From Candidatus Cloacimonadota bacterium (lineage in GTDB: Bacteria; Cloacimonadota; Cloacimonadia; JGIOTU-2; B8-G9), in assembly GCA_003647765.1 (NCBI GenBank), contig QMNM01000119.1, forward strand, positions 1 through 5,721: a stretch of DNA of 5,721 nt, in the 5' to 3' direction. The position numbers were made by a program, and so were the translations under genes. Positions 1 through 5,721 of this stretch are shown piece after piece. The notes below the pieces were generated by a model. The model ran no database searches. It was not told the origin of the DNA and was given only the letters and a program-made list of their open reading frames with translations. Positions within the stretch are counted from its first letter, which is position 1; every line of letters starts with the position of its first letter.

Positions 1-2857
1 GCTGTTGAGACAATTGTCCTTGCTGTTGCATCATCTCTTGATACATCATATCAGTAAGCATATTTATAGAATTTTGCTGTTTGGACATCTGTTGTAATTG
101 TTGCATTAAACTTTGCATTCCACCACCGCCACCTTGTGACATCTGACGCTTGGAATTCAATATATCTGCTAACATCTTGTTAATTCCAGCAAAGATATCG
201 TTTTTGTGTTTTGTTACTTTGCTATTGCGACGATTATTTATATCATCAAATAATTCCTCGCAAGTATTCAAAGTTTGACCAGCATGTATAGCAAAGAGTG
301 GAGAAAGCACCAAACTAATCTGTGGATTGCGATAAAGTTGCTTGATGGTCGCTTTTAGACCTTCAAAAATAGCATATTCTTGGTCAAGAATAAGGAATGG
401 ATCAGATTCAGGGCTATCAAGATAATTTTCCTGTTCATTTGAGAAATATAGCAATCTTACAAATGCTTTTTCTAAATCTTGCATAAGTGCCATTTGCATC
501 ATAGATTGCATCATACCCTGTGCTTGTTGAAGATTCTGTTTTAATTTAAGGAAACTTTTTTCTGTTTGTTGCTGTTTGCCAGACATACCTGATTTCTGGT
601 TTTGTTGCATCATTTTTGAAAGCTCGGATAGCTGTTCTGATAGATTATCTTTATTCATTTCTGACAATGTCTTTTCCAATTGTTCAGATGCCTGTTTATT
701 GCCTTCCTTTTTTAATTGTTCAGCCAGTTCTTTTATCTCTTTTTTCATCTGTTCCAATTTTTTTGAAATTTCATCTTGTTTCTGTGCCAAATCATCCATT
801 GGCTGATTACTATCTATTTTATCTTGTGCTTTCTGGTCTAAATCTTTTTGCATCTTTTCCAATTCTTCTGCCTGTTGAACAAGCTTTTGCATCTTCTGTT
901 CCATCTGCACACTTTTAAGAAGCTTTAAAGTATTATCCAATCTTTTCATAAAGTCCTCTTGTGAGAACTTAAAATTTTTCAATGCTTTAAGCATTTCTTG
1001 TTTTGAAATATTCTGCAAATTTTCCTGCAACTTTTTCATTGCTTGTTGTAATTCAGGTGTAGATATCTCCTCCATTATCTCTTGAATCTGTTTTAACTTT
1101 TCCAATGTCTCATCAGAGACAGCTCTATTTTTCTCAATTTCATCTATAAATTTTTTATAATCCTTTGCTATTTTTTCTGTTTGTTCAGAAAGTTGTTTCT
1201 GCTTATTAAGAATATCTTTTAAATCTTGTTTTTCTTCCCAAGTATAATCTTCCTTTTTCAAGAATTTTCTGCGTAAATCCTCAAATTTCTTATTCAATTT
1301 TTGGGATTCTTCCAAATTTTTGGAGAATTGGCTAAATTGGTCTTGTTCTGTCTTTCTGATTTCATCATACATCTCTTCAATAGAAGGAAAGCGAAGCAGA
1401 TATGTTCTTGACTTACCTTGTTGACGCTTAAAATAAGTCCTGTTGTCATACACTGTAAGATAATAACTTACTACATCACCTGGTAATAATCTCAGATCAT
1501 TTAAATCTAATATGAAACTATCTTTTAATGTTGTAGTTCTGACATTTTCTCTGATTGTTTTGCTGATTGAATTTTCATCATTTTTCTTATAATTAACATC
1601 TATTTGAGAAATGCCATAATCATCAGTTGCAAAAAAGCCAATTTCTTCTGTCATAGATTGTGCTAAAATCTTATCTCGTGCTGGTTTTTTTATCTCAATA
1701 CATGGTTTTTCATCGTCAACGATTGTAATAGTTCTTTCAATAATCTTATTCTGATTATGTAGAATATCCTCAAATAAGAAATGGTAAGTAAGATTTTTTG
1801 TAACAGTAAAAGCTGTCTTGAACTCTTGTCCTCTTGAATTCTTATCTTTTTGTTGTAATGGTTTTGTTTGTCCATCAGAGAAGATTATTCTGGCGTCTAA
1901 TAAAGGATTATTCACAGTCAATTCCAACAAAATTTTTGTTCCAGCAAGAGCAATGATATTTCCAAGAGAATTATCTTGTACCTTTGTTTTTAGTCCTGAA
2001 TAAGATGGATAGATATAAGTTAGCTTCAGATTTTTAATCACTGGTTTTTCAATCACAGTAATAGTAAATGTATCAGATATGGCTTGGTAATTCCCTCCAA
2101 ATCTGATGGATTTTACACAATAATCCATATTACTACTAAGATTATAGAAAGTATATTCTCCTTTATCCATTTCAACTTTTTTCCAATACTTCTCATATTT
2201 GTAGAACAGTAAATAGGATAATTTAGGATAATAGTTTTTGACAGAAATTTTTTGTTGAGAGCCGCGTAGTATAGTTATATTTCCTGGTAAGACATCTATA
2301 AATTTTTCATAATGTGGCTTAAATTTTTCTGGATTAGTAAGGCCTGTAATAGTGTCAGATAAAGTTTGAGCATTTGTAAGACCGATAACAATAACTATCA
2401 CAATAATTGGGATAAAATAATAAAGTGCTGACAGAACGCCTTTAAAAGATAGGATTTCTTTTAATTTTAGATTATTTGCTATTTTTTCTGCTTGTTGTTG
2501 ATTAGCACTAATTATGTCTGCTGAATATCTTGTCTCATTTTCTAATTCCAAACTGGATAGCAGAACTTCATTATGTTGTGGAAATTGCTTTTCAATTTTA
2601 TCAGCTAAATAATGTATAGAGTGAAATGAAATGACTATTTTAATGATAAAATAGAGGAAAATAGCAAGAGAAATAAATCTGATAATAAATACAGTATTTT
2701 TTAATATTTGAAAATCATTTACTAATAGAGGGAATAGAAAATAAAGTATAATTATAAAAATAGAGGAAATGCTCGCGAACAATAGCAGATTTTGGATACT
2801 AATTAGTCCTAACAAGCAAATACGAATTGTATTAAGTTTCTTTTTTATTATATTCAT
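1..2857 (-). CDS. DUF4175-family membrane-anchored coiled-coil protein, C-terminus cut by window edge
   Basis: One open frame runs without a stop from the ATG at 2857 to the window edge, giving 952 residues. Three hydrophobic segments lie at about residues 21-45, 55-77 and 144-162. The KKK at 5-7 suggests the N-terminus is inside, which would put everything after 162 in the periplasm (inferred). Beta-rich Ig-like regions follow at about 175-480, with family-typical YPSYSGL (283-289), ATDDYG (410-415), LLPGD..SYY (457-466) and RFPSIEEMY (489-497). Residues 490-795 are a long Gln/Lys/Glu/Leu coiled coil. Next come LLYFSNEQ (802-809), a GGGGG run (909-913) and a Gln/Met-rich tail. This order matches long DUF4175 proteins, usually about 1100 residues, so perhaps 150 are missing. 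The biochemical role is unknown; relatives often sit near MoxR/VWA-type genes, but none are visible here. No Shine-Dalgarno precedes the ATG. The family call is from motif recognition only. Confidence -1.
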   Translation of the reverse strand, partial: MNIIKKKLNTIRICLLGLISIQNLLLFASISSIFIIILYFLFPLLVNDFQILKNTVFIIRFISLAIFLYFIIKIVISFHSIHYLADKIEKQFPQHNEVLLSSLELENETRYSADIISANQQQAEKIANNLKLKEILSFKGVLSALYYFIPIIVIVIVIGLTNAQTLSDTITGLTNPEKFKPHYEKFIDVLPGNITILRGSQQKISVKNYYPKLSYLLFYKYEKYWKKVEMDKGEYTFYNLSSNMDYCVKSIRFGGNYQAISDTFTITVIEKPVIKNLKLTYIYPSYSGLKTKVQDNSLGNIIALAGTKILLELTVNNPLLDARIIFSDGQTKPLQQKDKNSRGQEFKTAFTVTKNLTYHFLFEDILHNQNKIIERTITIVDDEKPCIEIKKPARDKILAQSMTEEIGFFATDDYGISQIDVNYKKNDENSISKTIRENVRTTTLKDSFILDLNDLRLLPGDVVSYYLTVYDNRTYFKRQQGKSRTYLLRFPSIEEMYDEIRKTEQDQFSQFSKNLEESQKLNKKFEDLRRKFLKKEDYTWEEKQDLKDILNKQKQLSEQTEKIAKDYKKFIDEIEKNRAVSDETLEKLKQIQEIMEEISTPELQQAMKKLQENLQNISKQEMLKALKNFKFSQEDFMKRLDNTLKLLKSVQMEQKMQKLVQQAEELEKMQKDLDQKAQDKIDSNQPMDDLAQKQDEISKKLEQMKKEIKELAEQLKKEGNKQASEQLEKTLSEMNKDNLSEQLSELSKMMQQNQKSGMSGKQQQTEKSFLKLKQNLQQAQGMMQSMMQMALMQDLEKAFVRLLYFSNEQENYLDSPESDPFLILDQEYAIFEGLKATIKQLYRNPQISLVLSPLFAIHAGQTLNTCEELFDDINNRRNSKVTKHKNDIFAGINKMLADILNSKRQMSQGGGGGMQSLMQQLQQMSKQQNSINMLTDMMYQEMMQQQGQLSQQ

Positions 2858-2904
2858 CGTTCTATTTTATCAAGTTACAAAAGCAACCATTAGACATTAA
2901 ATAA

Positions 2905-2932
2905 ATTTTATATTTTATATTTATTGTTTCAA
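2905..2932 (-). promoter_or_regulatory. Possible sigma70-type promoter for the DUF4175 gene
   Basis: On the minus strand TTGAAA (2927-2932) is followed after 16 bases by TAAAAT (2905-2910). This would start transcription near 2898 and leave a leader of about 40 bases before the ATG at 2857. Hexamers this A/T-rich arise easily by chance here, and if the organism is Bacteroidota-like its promoter consensus would differ. It is a weak candidate, but it is well placed and would make the DUF4175 gene independent of the upstream RecJ-like gene. Confidence -1.
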
Positions 2933-2937
2933 CATTT

Positions 2938-3015
2938 GGTAGCCCCCCGAAGTAGTTGTGAATGATTTATTAAATAAAGCATCTCACATCTCAGAATACC
3001 TTATACAGGACTACC
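2938..3015 (-). repeat. Nested inverted repeat, potential structured RNA in the RecJ-like gene 3' region
   Basis: An outer pair, GGTAGCCC (2938-2945) with GGACTACC (3008-3015), forms an 8-bp stem in a minus-strand transcript, with one G-U wobble at 2943/3010. Inside it an imperfect hairpin pairs GTGA (2958-2961) with TCAC (2984-2987), ATG (2962-2964) with CAT (2980-2982), and TTTAT (2966-2970) with ATAAA (2974-2978). It has a 3-base loop, one bulge (2983) and one mismatch (2965/2979). The wobble is a C-A mismatch on the plus strand, so the outer stem folds better as minus-strand RNA, the direction of both flanking genes. No U-tract follows in the minus direction, so it is not a canonical terminator. 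The pairing is seen; any function is inferred. Confidence -1.
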
Positions 3016-3023
3016 CAGCATTT

Positions 3024-4595
3024 TTATCCACTATTTTGCGAAAATCCTGAACGCATACAATCAACTATACATAACCTACTATTCTCCTCGTCCACAGTAA
3101 ATACTATGTCTAATATTTCTCCTTCAATATTTTGAAATGCTCCTTGTGAAAAAGGAAATTTATATAATTCATTCATAGGCAAATTCTTTATTAAGTAGAT
3201 AGGTCTATAATTATTTTCTCCAAACGGATACATTTGCTTGTTAATATTTATAAGTTCATTCATATCAAAAGCATGCTTGTCAAGCTGATAGTCAATAACT
3301 ATATCATCTTTCTTACAAAAATTGTATTTTCCATTACTTACGAAATCTATCATCCTATTTCTTATATGCTCATAATTTTTCAGTTCAGCACTAAATCCAG
3401 CTGCTCGCTTATGCCCTCCATATTGAATTAATAGATCGCTTATGCTATTAAATAATTCTACAAAATTGAATCCCTCAGGTCCTCTTGCCTCAGCAGTGAT
3501 AATCTGTCCATTACTTTTGAGTATTACTGCTGGGATATGATACTTGCTATTAACATAAGAAGCAACTGAACCAATTAAAGGTAAAGGAATAGCATTATCA
3601 TCAAGATGAATAAATATATTATTATTGTTATTTTGATATAATTCATCTATTAAAGCAAAAGCAGTTCTTTGTTGAATATCATACTCTTTTAGAATATAGC
3701 TCAATTTGTTATAAAGAGCCCTAATTTTAAAATAATCTTCTATAAACAATACTTCCAATGCTAAATGGTTGCCATCAGTGCTTCGTCCAGCATTCATTAA
3801 CTTTATTATCAAGTTTAATAGATTATTAGTGGATAATTCAGAGTTCTGATAAGTAACAAAATTGATAAATTTATTTCTACTGGTTCTCAAGTATCTTAAT
3901 CCAATTTTGCTGAAAATTCTATTATCATAAATAAGTGGCACTCTATCAGCAATAGTTCCCAAAGCGGTCATAAGAATATCATCTTTTGATAAAGGGATAC
4001 CTGTCTTTTTAGACATAATTGAAATTAAGGCATAAGTAACACCAACACCAGCCAGCATATCAAAAGGATATTTACAATCAGCTTGTTTGGGATTTATAAT
4101 TGCATAAGCATTAGGCAATTTTTCAGGTGGAATGTGATGGTCAGTAATAATTGTATCAATGCCCATTTCTGAGAGAGCTTCTATTTTGTCATAACAGCAA
4201 ATACCGCCGTCAACAGTTATTACCAAATTTATACCTATTTCTTTTACCTTGTTGATAAAGCCAGATTTCATTCCATGACCTTCTATTTCTCTATTGGGAA
4301 TATATGAATAATGATATTGTGAACCTAATTTTGTTAGATAATTATATAGAATAAAAACACTTGTTATACCATCTACATCATCATGACCAAAAATCATTAT
4401 CTTTTCTTTATTTATAAGTGCCTGAAAAATTCTATCCACTGCTTTATCTATATCTTTAAGAAGTGTGAAATCATTAAGATCCTCAATTTTGGGATTAAGA
4501 TAACTTTCAATGTTCTCTATTTCTCTATTTTTTAGAATACTTACAAGAATATTGTAATGTTTATTTTCTTTTAATATCCAATTTTTTTTCATCAT
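3024..4595 (-). CDS. recJ: RecJ-like single-stranded-DNA-specific 5'-3' exonuclease (DHH/DHHA1 family)
   Basis: RecJ degrades single-stranded DNA 5' to 3' in recombination and mismatch/base-excision repair, using metal ions held by the DHH domain in the cytoplasm. Visible motifs are GHDDVDGIT (70-78), TVDGGI (127-132), the name motif TDHH (151-154), NPKQADC..LAGVGV (168-186), ALGTIADRVPL (211-221) and NAGR (268-271). The DHHA1 domain (about 335-405) ends in GGHKRAAGF (393-401). PFGENNYRP (457-465) marks the C-terminal OB-like domain. The length of 523 residues is somewhat short for RecJ (E. coli, about 577), but both ends look complete. Motif I has His71 where bacterial RecJ usually has Asp (DYDxDG), and NAGR is one Ala shorter than the usual NAAGR; D73, D75, D129, D152, H153, H154 and D217 are kept. 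An AAGAGG ribosome site (4600-4605) lies 4 bases before the first ATG and 7 before the second (4592), so the true start may be residue 2. A related DHH nuclease is the alternative. Confidence -1.
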   Translation of the reverse strand: MMKKNWILKENKHYNILVSILKNREIENIESYLNPKIEDLNDFTLLKDIDKAVDRIFQALINKEKIMIFGHDDVDGITSVFILYNYLTKLGSQYHYSYIPNREIEGHGMKSGFINKVKEIGINLVITVDGGICCYDKIEALSEMGIDTIITDHHIPPEKLPNAYAIINPKQADCKYPFDMLAGVGVTYALISIMSKKTGIPLSKDDILMTALGTIADRVPLIYDNRIFSKIGLRYLRTSRNKFINFVTYQNSELSTNNLLNLIIKLMNAGRSTDGNHLALEVLFIEDYFKIRALYNKLSYILKEYDIQQRTAFALIDELYQNNNNNIFIHLDDNAIPLPLIGSVASYVNSKYHIPAVILKSNGQIITAEARGPEGFNFVELFNSISDLLIQYGGHKRAAGFSAELKNYEHIRNRMIDFVSNGKYNFCKKDDIVIDYQLDKHAFDMNELININKQMYPFGENNYRPIYLIKNLPMNELYKFPFSQGAFQNIEGEILDIVFTVDEENSRLCIVDCMRSGFSQNSG

Positions 4596-4599
4596 CTAT

Positions 4600-4605
4600 C
4601 CTCTT
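4600..4605 (-). promoter_or_regulatory. Shine-Dalgarno site of the RecJ-like gene
   Basis: The minus strand reads AAGAGG, then ATAG, then ATGATG. The spacing is 4 bases to the ATG at 4595 and 7 bases to the ATG at 4592, so the second ATG has the more usual distance. Neither of the other two protein genes in the window has a comparable purine-rich site before its start. Confidence -1.
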
Positions 4606-4638
4606 GTGTTTTCTGGCTGTGATTTATTTTCACAAAGT

Positions 4639-4671
4639 ATAATATGCCAGTTTAGGTTTTATTTTTGTCAA
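4639..4671 (-). promoter_or_regulatory. Possible promoter elements upstream of the RecJ-like gene
   Basis: The minus strand carries a perfect TTGACA (4666-4671). Downstream of it are TATTAT (4639-4644) and the overlapping TATACT (4636-4641). The gap to TATTAT is 21 bases, longer than the usual 16-18, so this is not a clean sigma70 promoter. GCATAT (4642-4647) at 18 bases is the better-spaced but weaker -10. The location 40-75 bases before the start codon is right for a promoter, but which hexamers act together cannot be decided from the sequence. Confidence -1.
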
Positions 4672-4692
4672 TACAGAATAAGGTCAAATTTT

Positions 4693-4719
4693 TTGTCCAT
4701 ATTTTTTACTTTTTATACT
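4693..4719 (+). promoter_or_regulatory. Possible distal promoter for tRNA-Val
   Basis: TTGTCC (4693-4698) is followed after 15 bases by TATACT (4714-4719), a good -10 match. Transcription would start near 4726, leaving a 5' leader of about 80 bases on the tRNA precursor. The spacing is short and the -35 match imperfect, so this is a tentative alternative to the nearer candidate at 4761-4794. Confidence -1.
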
Positions 4720-4760
4720 AAATGTATGCATAGGTTCTATATTTCTGTCGCTCAAAAATA

Positions 4761-4794
4761 TTTGACAAAGAAATAGGAATAATAGGAGATTTTG
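4761..4794 (+). promoter_or_regulatory. Possible proximal promoter for tRNA-Val
   Basis: TTTGACA (4761-4767) contains a perfect -35 hexamer, but no good sigma70 -10 lies 16-18 bases on. The region can instead be read against the Bacteroidota consensus TTTG, 19-21 bases, TAnnTTTG. TTTG at 4761-4764 and AGATTTTG at 4787-4794 are 22 bases apart, with the TA replaced by AG. A start near 4801 would lie a few bases before the tRNA 5' end. Both readings are imperfect, so confidence is low. Confidence -1.
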
Positions 4795-4807
4795 ACTCTT
4801 GATTTTA

Positions 4808-4884
<77 letters not shown>

Positions 4885-4956
4885 TATTCTATAATATAAA
4901 GATTATTACAACACAGATGAATTGCATAAGTGATTTTTATAACTATCATTAATTCT

Positions 4957-5721
4957 ATGCGGATAATAGAAATTTCCAATCGCAAATTTTACGAATATAC
5001 TGGTTCATTACACATACATTCTGAATATTCTTTTGATTCTAATGGCAGTTTAGATAGTATTATTAAATGCGCCCAAGCATGCAAAATAGATTTTATCGCC
5101 ATCACAGACCATAATAATCTAACACCTAAAAAATTGGGCTATCAAAAGAGACATAATAATCTATTTGTTCTGATTGGCTATGAATTGAATGATGCAAACA
5201 AAAACAATCACTATTTGATTTTTAATACTAATGATACTTTACCAATATGTACTAATCCTTCTACATATATCCCGATGTTAAAAACACAAGGTGCAGTAGG
5301 ATTTATTGCTCATCCTGTTGAGAAAAGATTAGAAAAGAAGCATCGCACATATCAATGGCTTGACTGGACAGCTACTGATTTTGATGGAATAGAAGTTTGG
5401 AATTTTATGTCTTACTGGATGGATGCTATCTATTCCAATAAGAAATTATTCTATCTCTTGTTTCCGAGTAAGGTAATAAAAAACGCATATCCAGAAATCC
5501 TAAAAAAATGGGATGATTACAATAAAAGAGGATTCCGAAAATCTGCAATTGGTAGTATTGATCTACATTCACGGCTAATATCCTGGGGATTTATAAAATT
5601 CCATATTTACCCGCACAAACTATATTTTAAGAGCATCAGAACAAATATTTGGACAGAGACAGAGCTAAATGAAAAAAATTTTGAACAAGTGATATTATCT
5701 GCTTTATCAAGTGGAAACAGC
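4957..5721 (+). CDS. PHP-domain metallophosphoesterase, CehA/McbA-like, C-terminus cut by window edge
   Basis: PHP domains are trinuclear-metal hydrolases acting on phosphoester or related bonds; the substrate here cannot be told. The 255 visible residues show the metal-ligand motifs in order: LHIHSEYSFD (18-27), ITDHNN (49-54), GYE (74-76), H85, FIAHP (116-120), IEVWN (145-149) and GSIDLHS (199-205). All expected His/Asp/Glu ligands appear present, so it should be catalytically competent. The compact spacing and the DGIEVWN and DLH segments resemble the CehA/McbA-type PHP group more than the YciV/RNase AM type (inferred). No signal peptide or membrane segment is visible, so it is probably cytoplasmic. 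The ATG at 4957 was chosen because the first motif lies about 18 residues in; a GTG at 4930 would add nine residues (VIFITIINS). Neither start has a Shine-Dalgarno. The frame is still open at the window end, past the PHP core. Confidence -1.
   Translation, partial: MRIIEISNRKFYEYTGSLHIHSEYSFDSNGSLDSIIKCAQACKIDFIAITDHNNLTPKKLGYQKRHNNLFVLIGYELNDANKNNHYLIFNTNDTLPICTNPSTYIPMLKTQGAVGFIAHPVEKRLEKKHRTYQWLDWTATDFDGIEVWNFMSYWMDAIYSNKKLFYLLFPSKVIKNAYPEILKKWDDYNKRGFRKSAIGSIDLHSRLISWGFIKFHIYPHKLYFKSIRTNIWTETELNEKNFEQVILSALSSGNS

Larger units (their letters stand above)
2858..3023. other. Intergenic spacer between the RecJ-like and DUF4175 genes
   Basis: These 166 bases hold no credible reading frame. 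The half next to the DUF4175 gene is almost pure A/T and includes a 7-bp inverted repeat, AATAAAT (2900-2906) with ATTTATT (2919-2925). The half next to the RecJ-like gene is more mixed and carries a C6 tract (2943-2948) inside a nested inverted repeat, listed separately. A promoter-like pair of hexamers on the minus strand is also listed separately. Confidence -1.
4596..4807. other. Divergent intergenic region between the RecJ-like gene and tRNA-Val
   Basis: These 212 bases separate the minus-strand RecJ-like gene from the plus-strand tRNA, so they must hold promoters in both directions. They are strongly A/T-rich and have no credible reading frame. TTGACA occurs once on each strand (minus 4666-4671, plus 4762-4767). 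Candidate promoter elements are listed separately; nothing else stands out. Confidence -1.

Noticed and set aside
576-918. Two overlapping plus-strand open frames, Ser/Phe/Cys-rich when translated
   Set aside because: They lie opposite the coiled-coil part of the DUF4175 gene, which is open throughout in its own frame with family-like sequence. Their composition is what antisense translation of Gln/Lys/Glu codons gives.
1-1380. Repetitive TTG/CTG/CAT triplets resembling a tandem repeat
   Set aside because: They are codons for Gln and Met read on the minus strand in a Gln-rich coiled coil; there is no fixed repeat unit at the DNA level.
1690-2003. Short open frames on both strands (1690-1875 minus, 1818-2003 plus)
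   Set aside because: Both sit in other frames of the Ig-like region of the DUF4175 gene, have no recognisable motifs or ribosome site, and fall inside a frame that is clearly coding.
2938-3015. tRNA-like reading of the nested palindrome (length about 78, acceptor-like GGTAGTC/GGCTACC stem followed by A on the minus strand)
   Set aside because: No D arm, no anticodon arm of the right size and no T loop can be drawn, so only the closing stem resembles a tRNA.
3234-3431. Plus-strand open frame of 65 codons opposite the RecJ-like gene
   Set aside because: It is antisense to the conserved GGHKRAAGF and OB-fold region of the RecJ-like gene, with no ribosome site and low-complexity hydrophobic content.
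3618-3632. Run of ATT-type triplets giving five consecutive Asn in the RecJ-like protein (residues 322-326), considered as a microsatellite
   Set aside because: It is short, interrupted by a GTT, and lies in a linker before the DHHA1 domain, where low complexity is expected in an A/T-rich genome.
4891-4907. Terminator after tRNA-Val (ATAAT/ATTAT symmetry)
   Set aside because: The stem is only five A-T pairs and is followed by mixed sequence, not a T-tract, so it would not act as an intrinsic terminator.

Overview
The window is AT-rich, roughly one third GC by eye, and bacterial. It holds three protein genes and one tRNA gene. Two of the protein genes run off the window edges. Long DUF4175-type membrane/coiled-coil proteins with this layout are familiar from the Bacteroidota/Cloacimonadota/Marinimicrobia side of the tree. 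Together with the low GC, this suggests an uncultivated or poorly studied member of the FCB group. That placement is an inference and is weak. No mobile element, CRISPR array, integrase or phage gene is visible.

Layout. Positions 1-2857 (minus strand) hold a DUF4175-family protein that lacks its C-terminus. It has three N-terminal membrane segments, Ig-like beta domains, a long Gln/Lys/Glu-rich coiled coil and a Gly/Gln/Met-rich tail. A 166-base spacer (2858-3023) contains a nested inverted-repeat structure and a possible promoter. Positions 3024-4595 (minus) hold a RecJ-like DHH/DHHA1 single-strand exonuclease. Next is a 212-base divergent intergenic region (4596-4807), then tRNA-Val(GAC) at 4808-4884 (plus, CCA encoded). 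From 4957 to the window end (plus) lies the start of a PHP-domain metallophosphoesterase.

Relationships. The RecJ-like and DUF4175 genes are co-directional and could share a transcript, but the promoter-like sequence and folded element between them make separate or attenuated expression equally possible. The tRNA and PHP genes are co-directional with a 72-base gap and no clear terminator between them. I see no pathway linking the four genes; this looks like ordinary chromosomal housekeeping sequence. The most unusual points are the nested palindrome at 2938-3015, the variant catalytic motifs of the RecJ-like protein, and the functionally uncharacterised DUF4175 protein. I did not find convincing evidence of a new multi-gene system.
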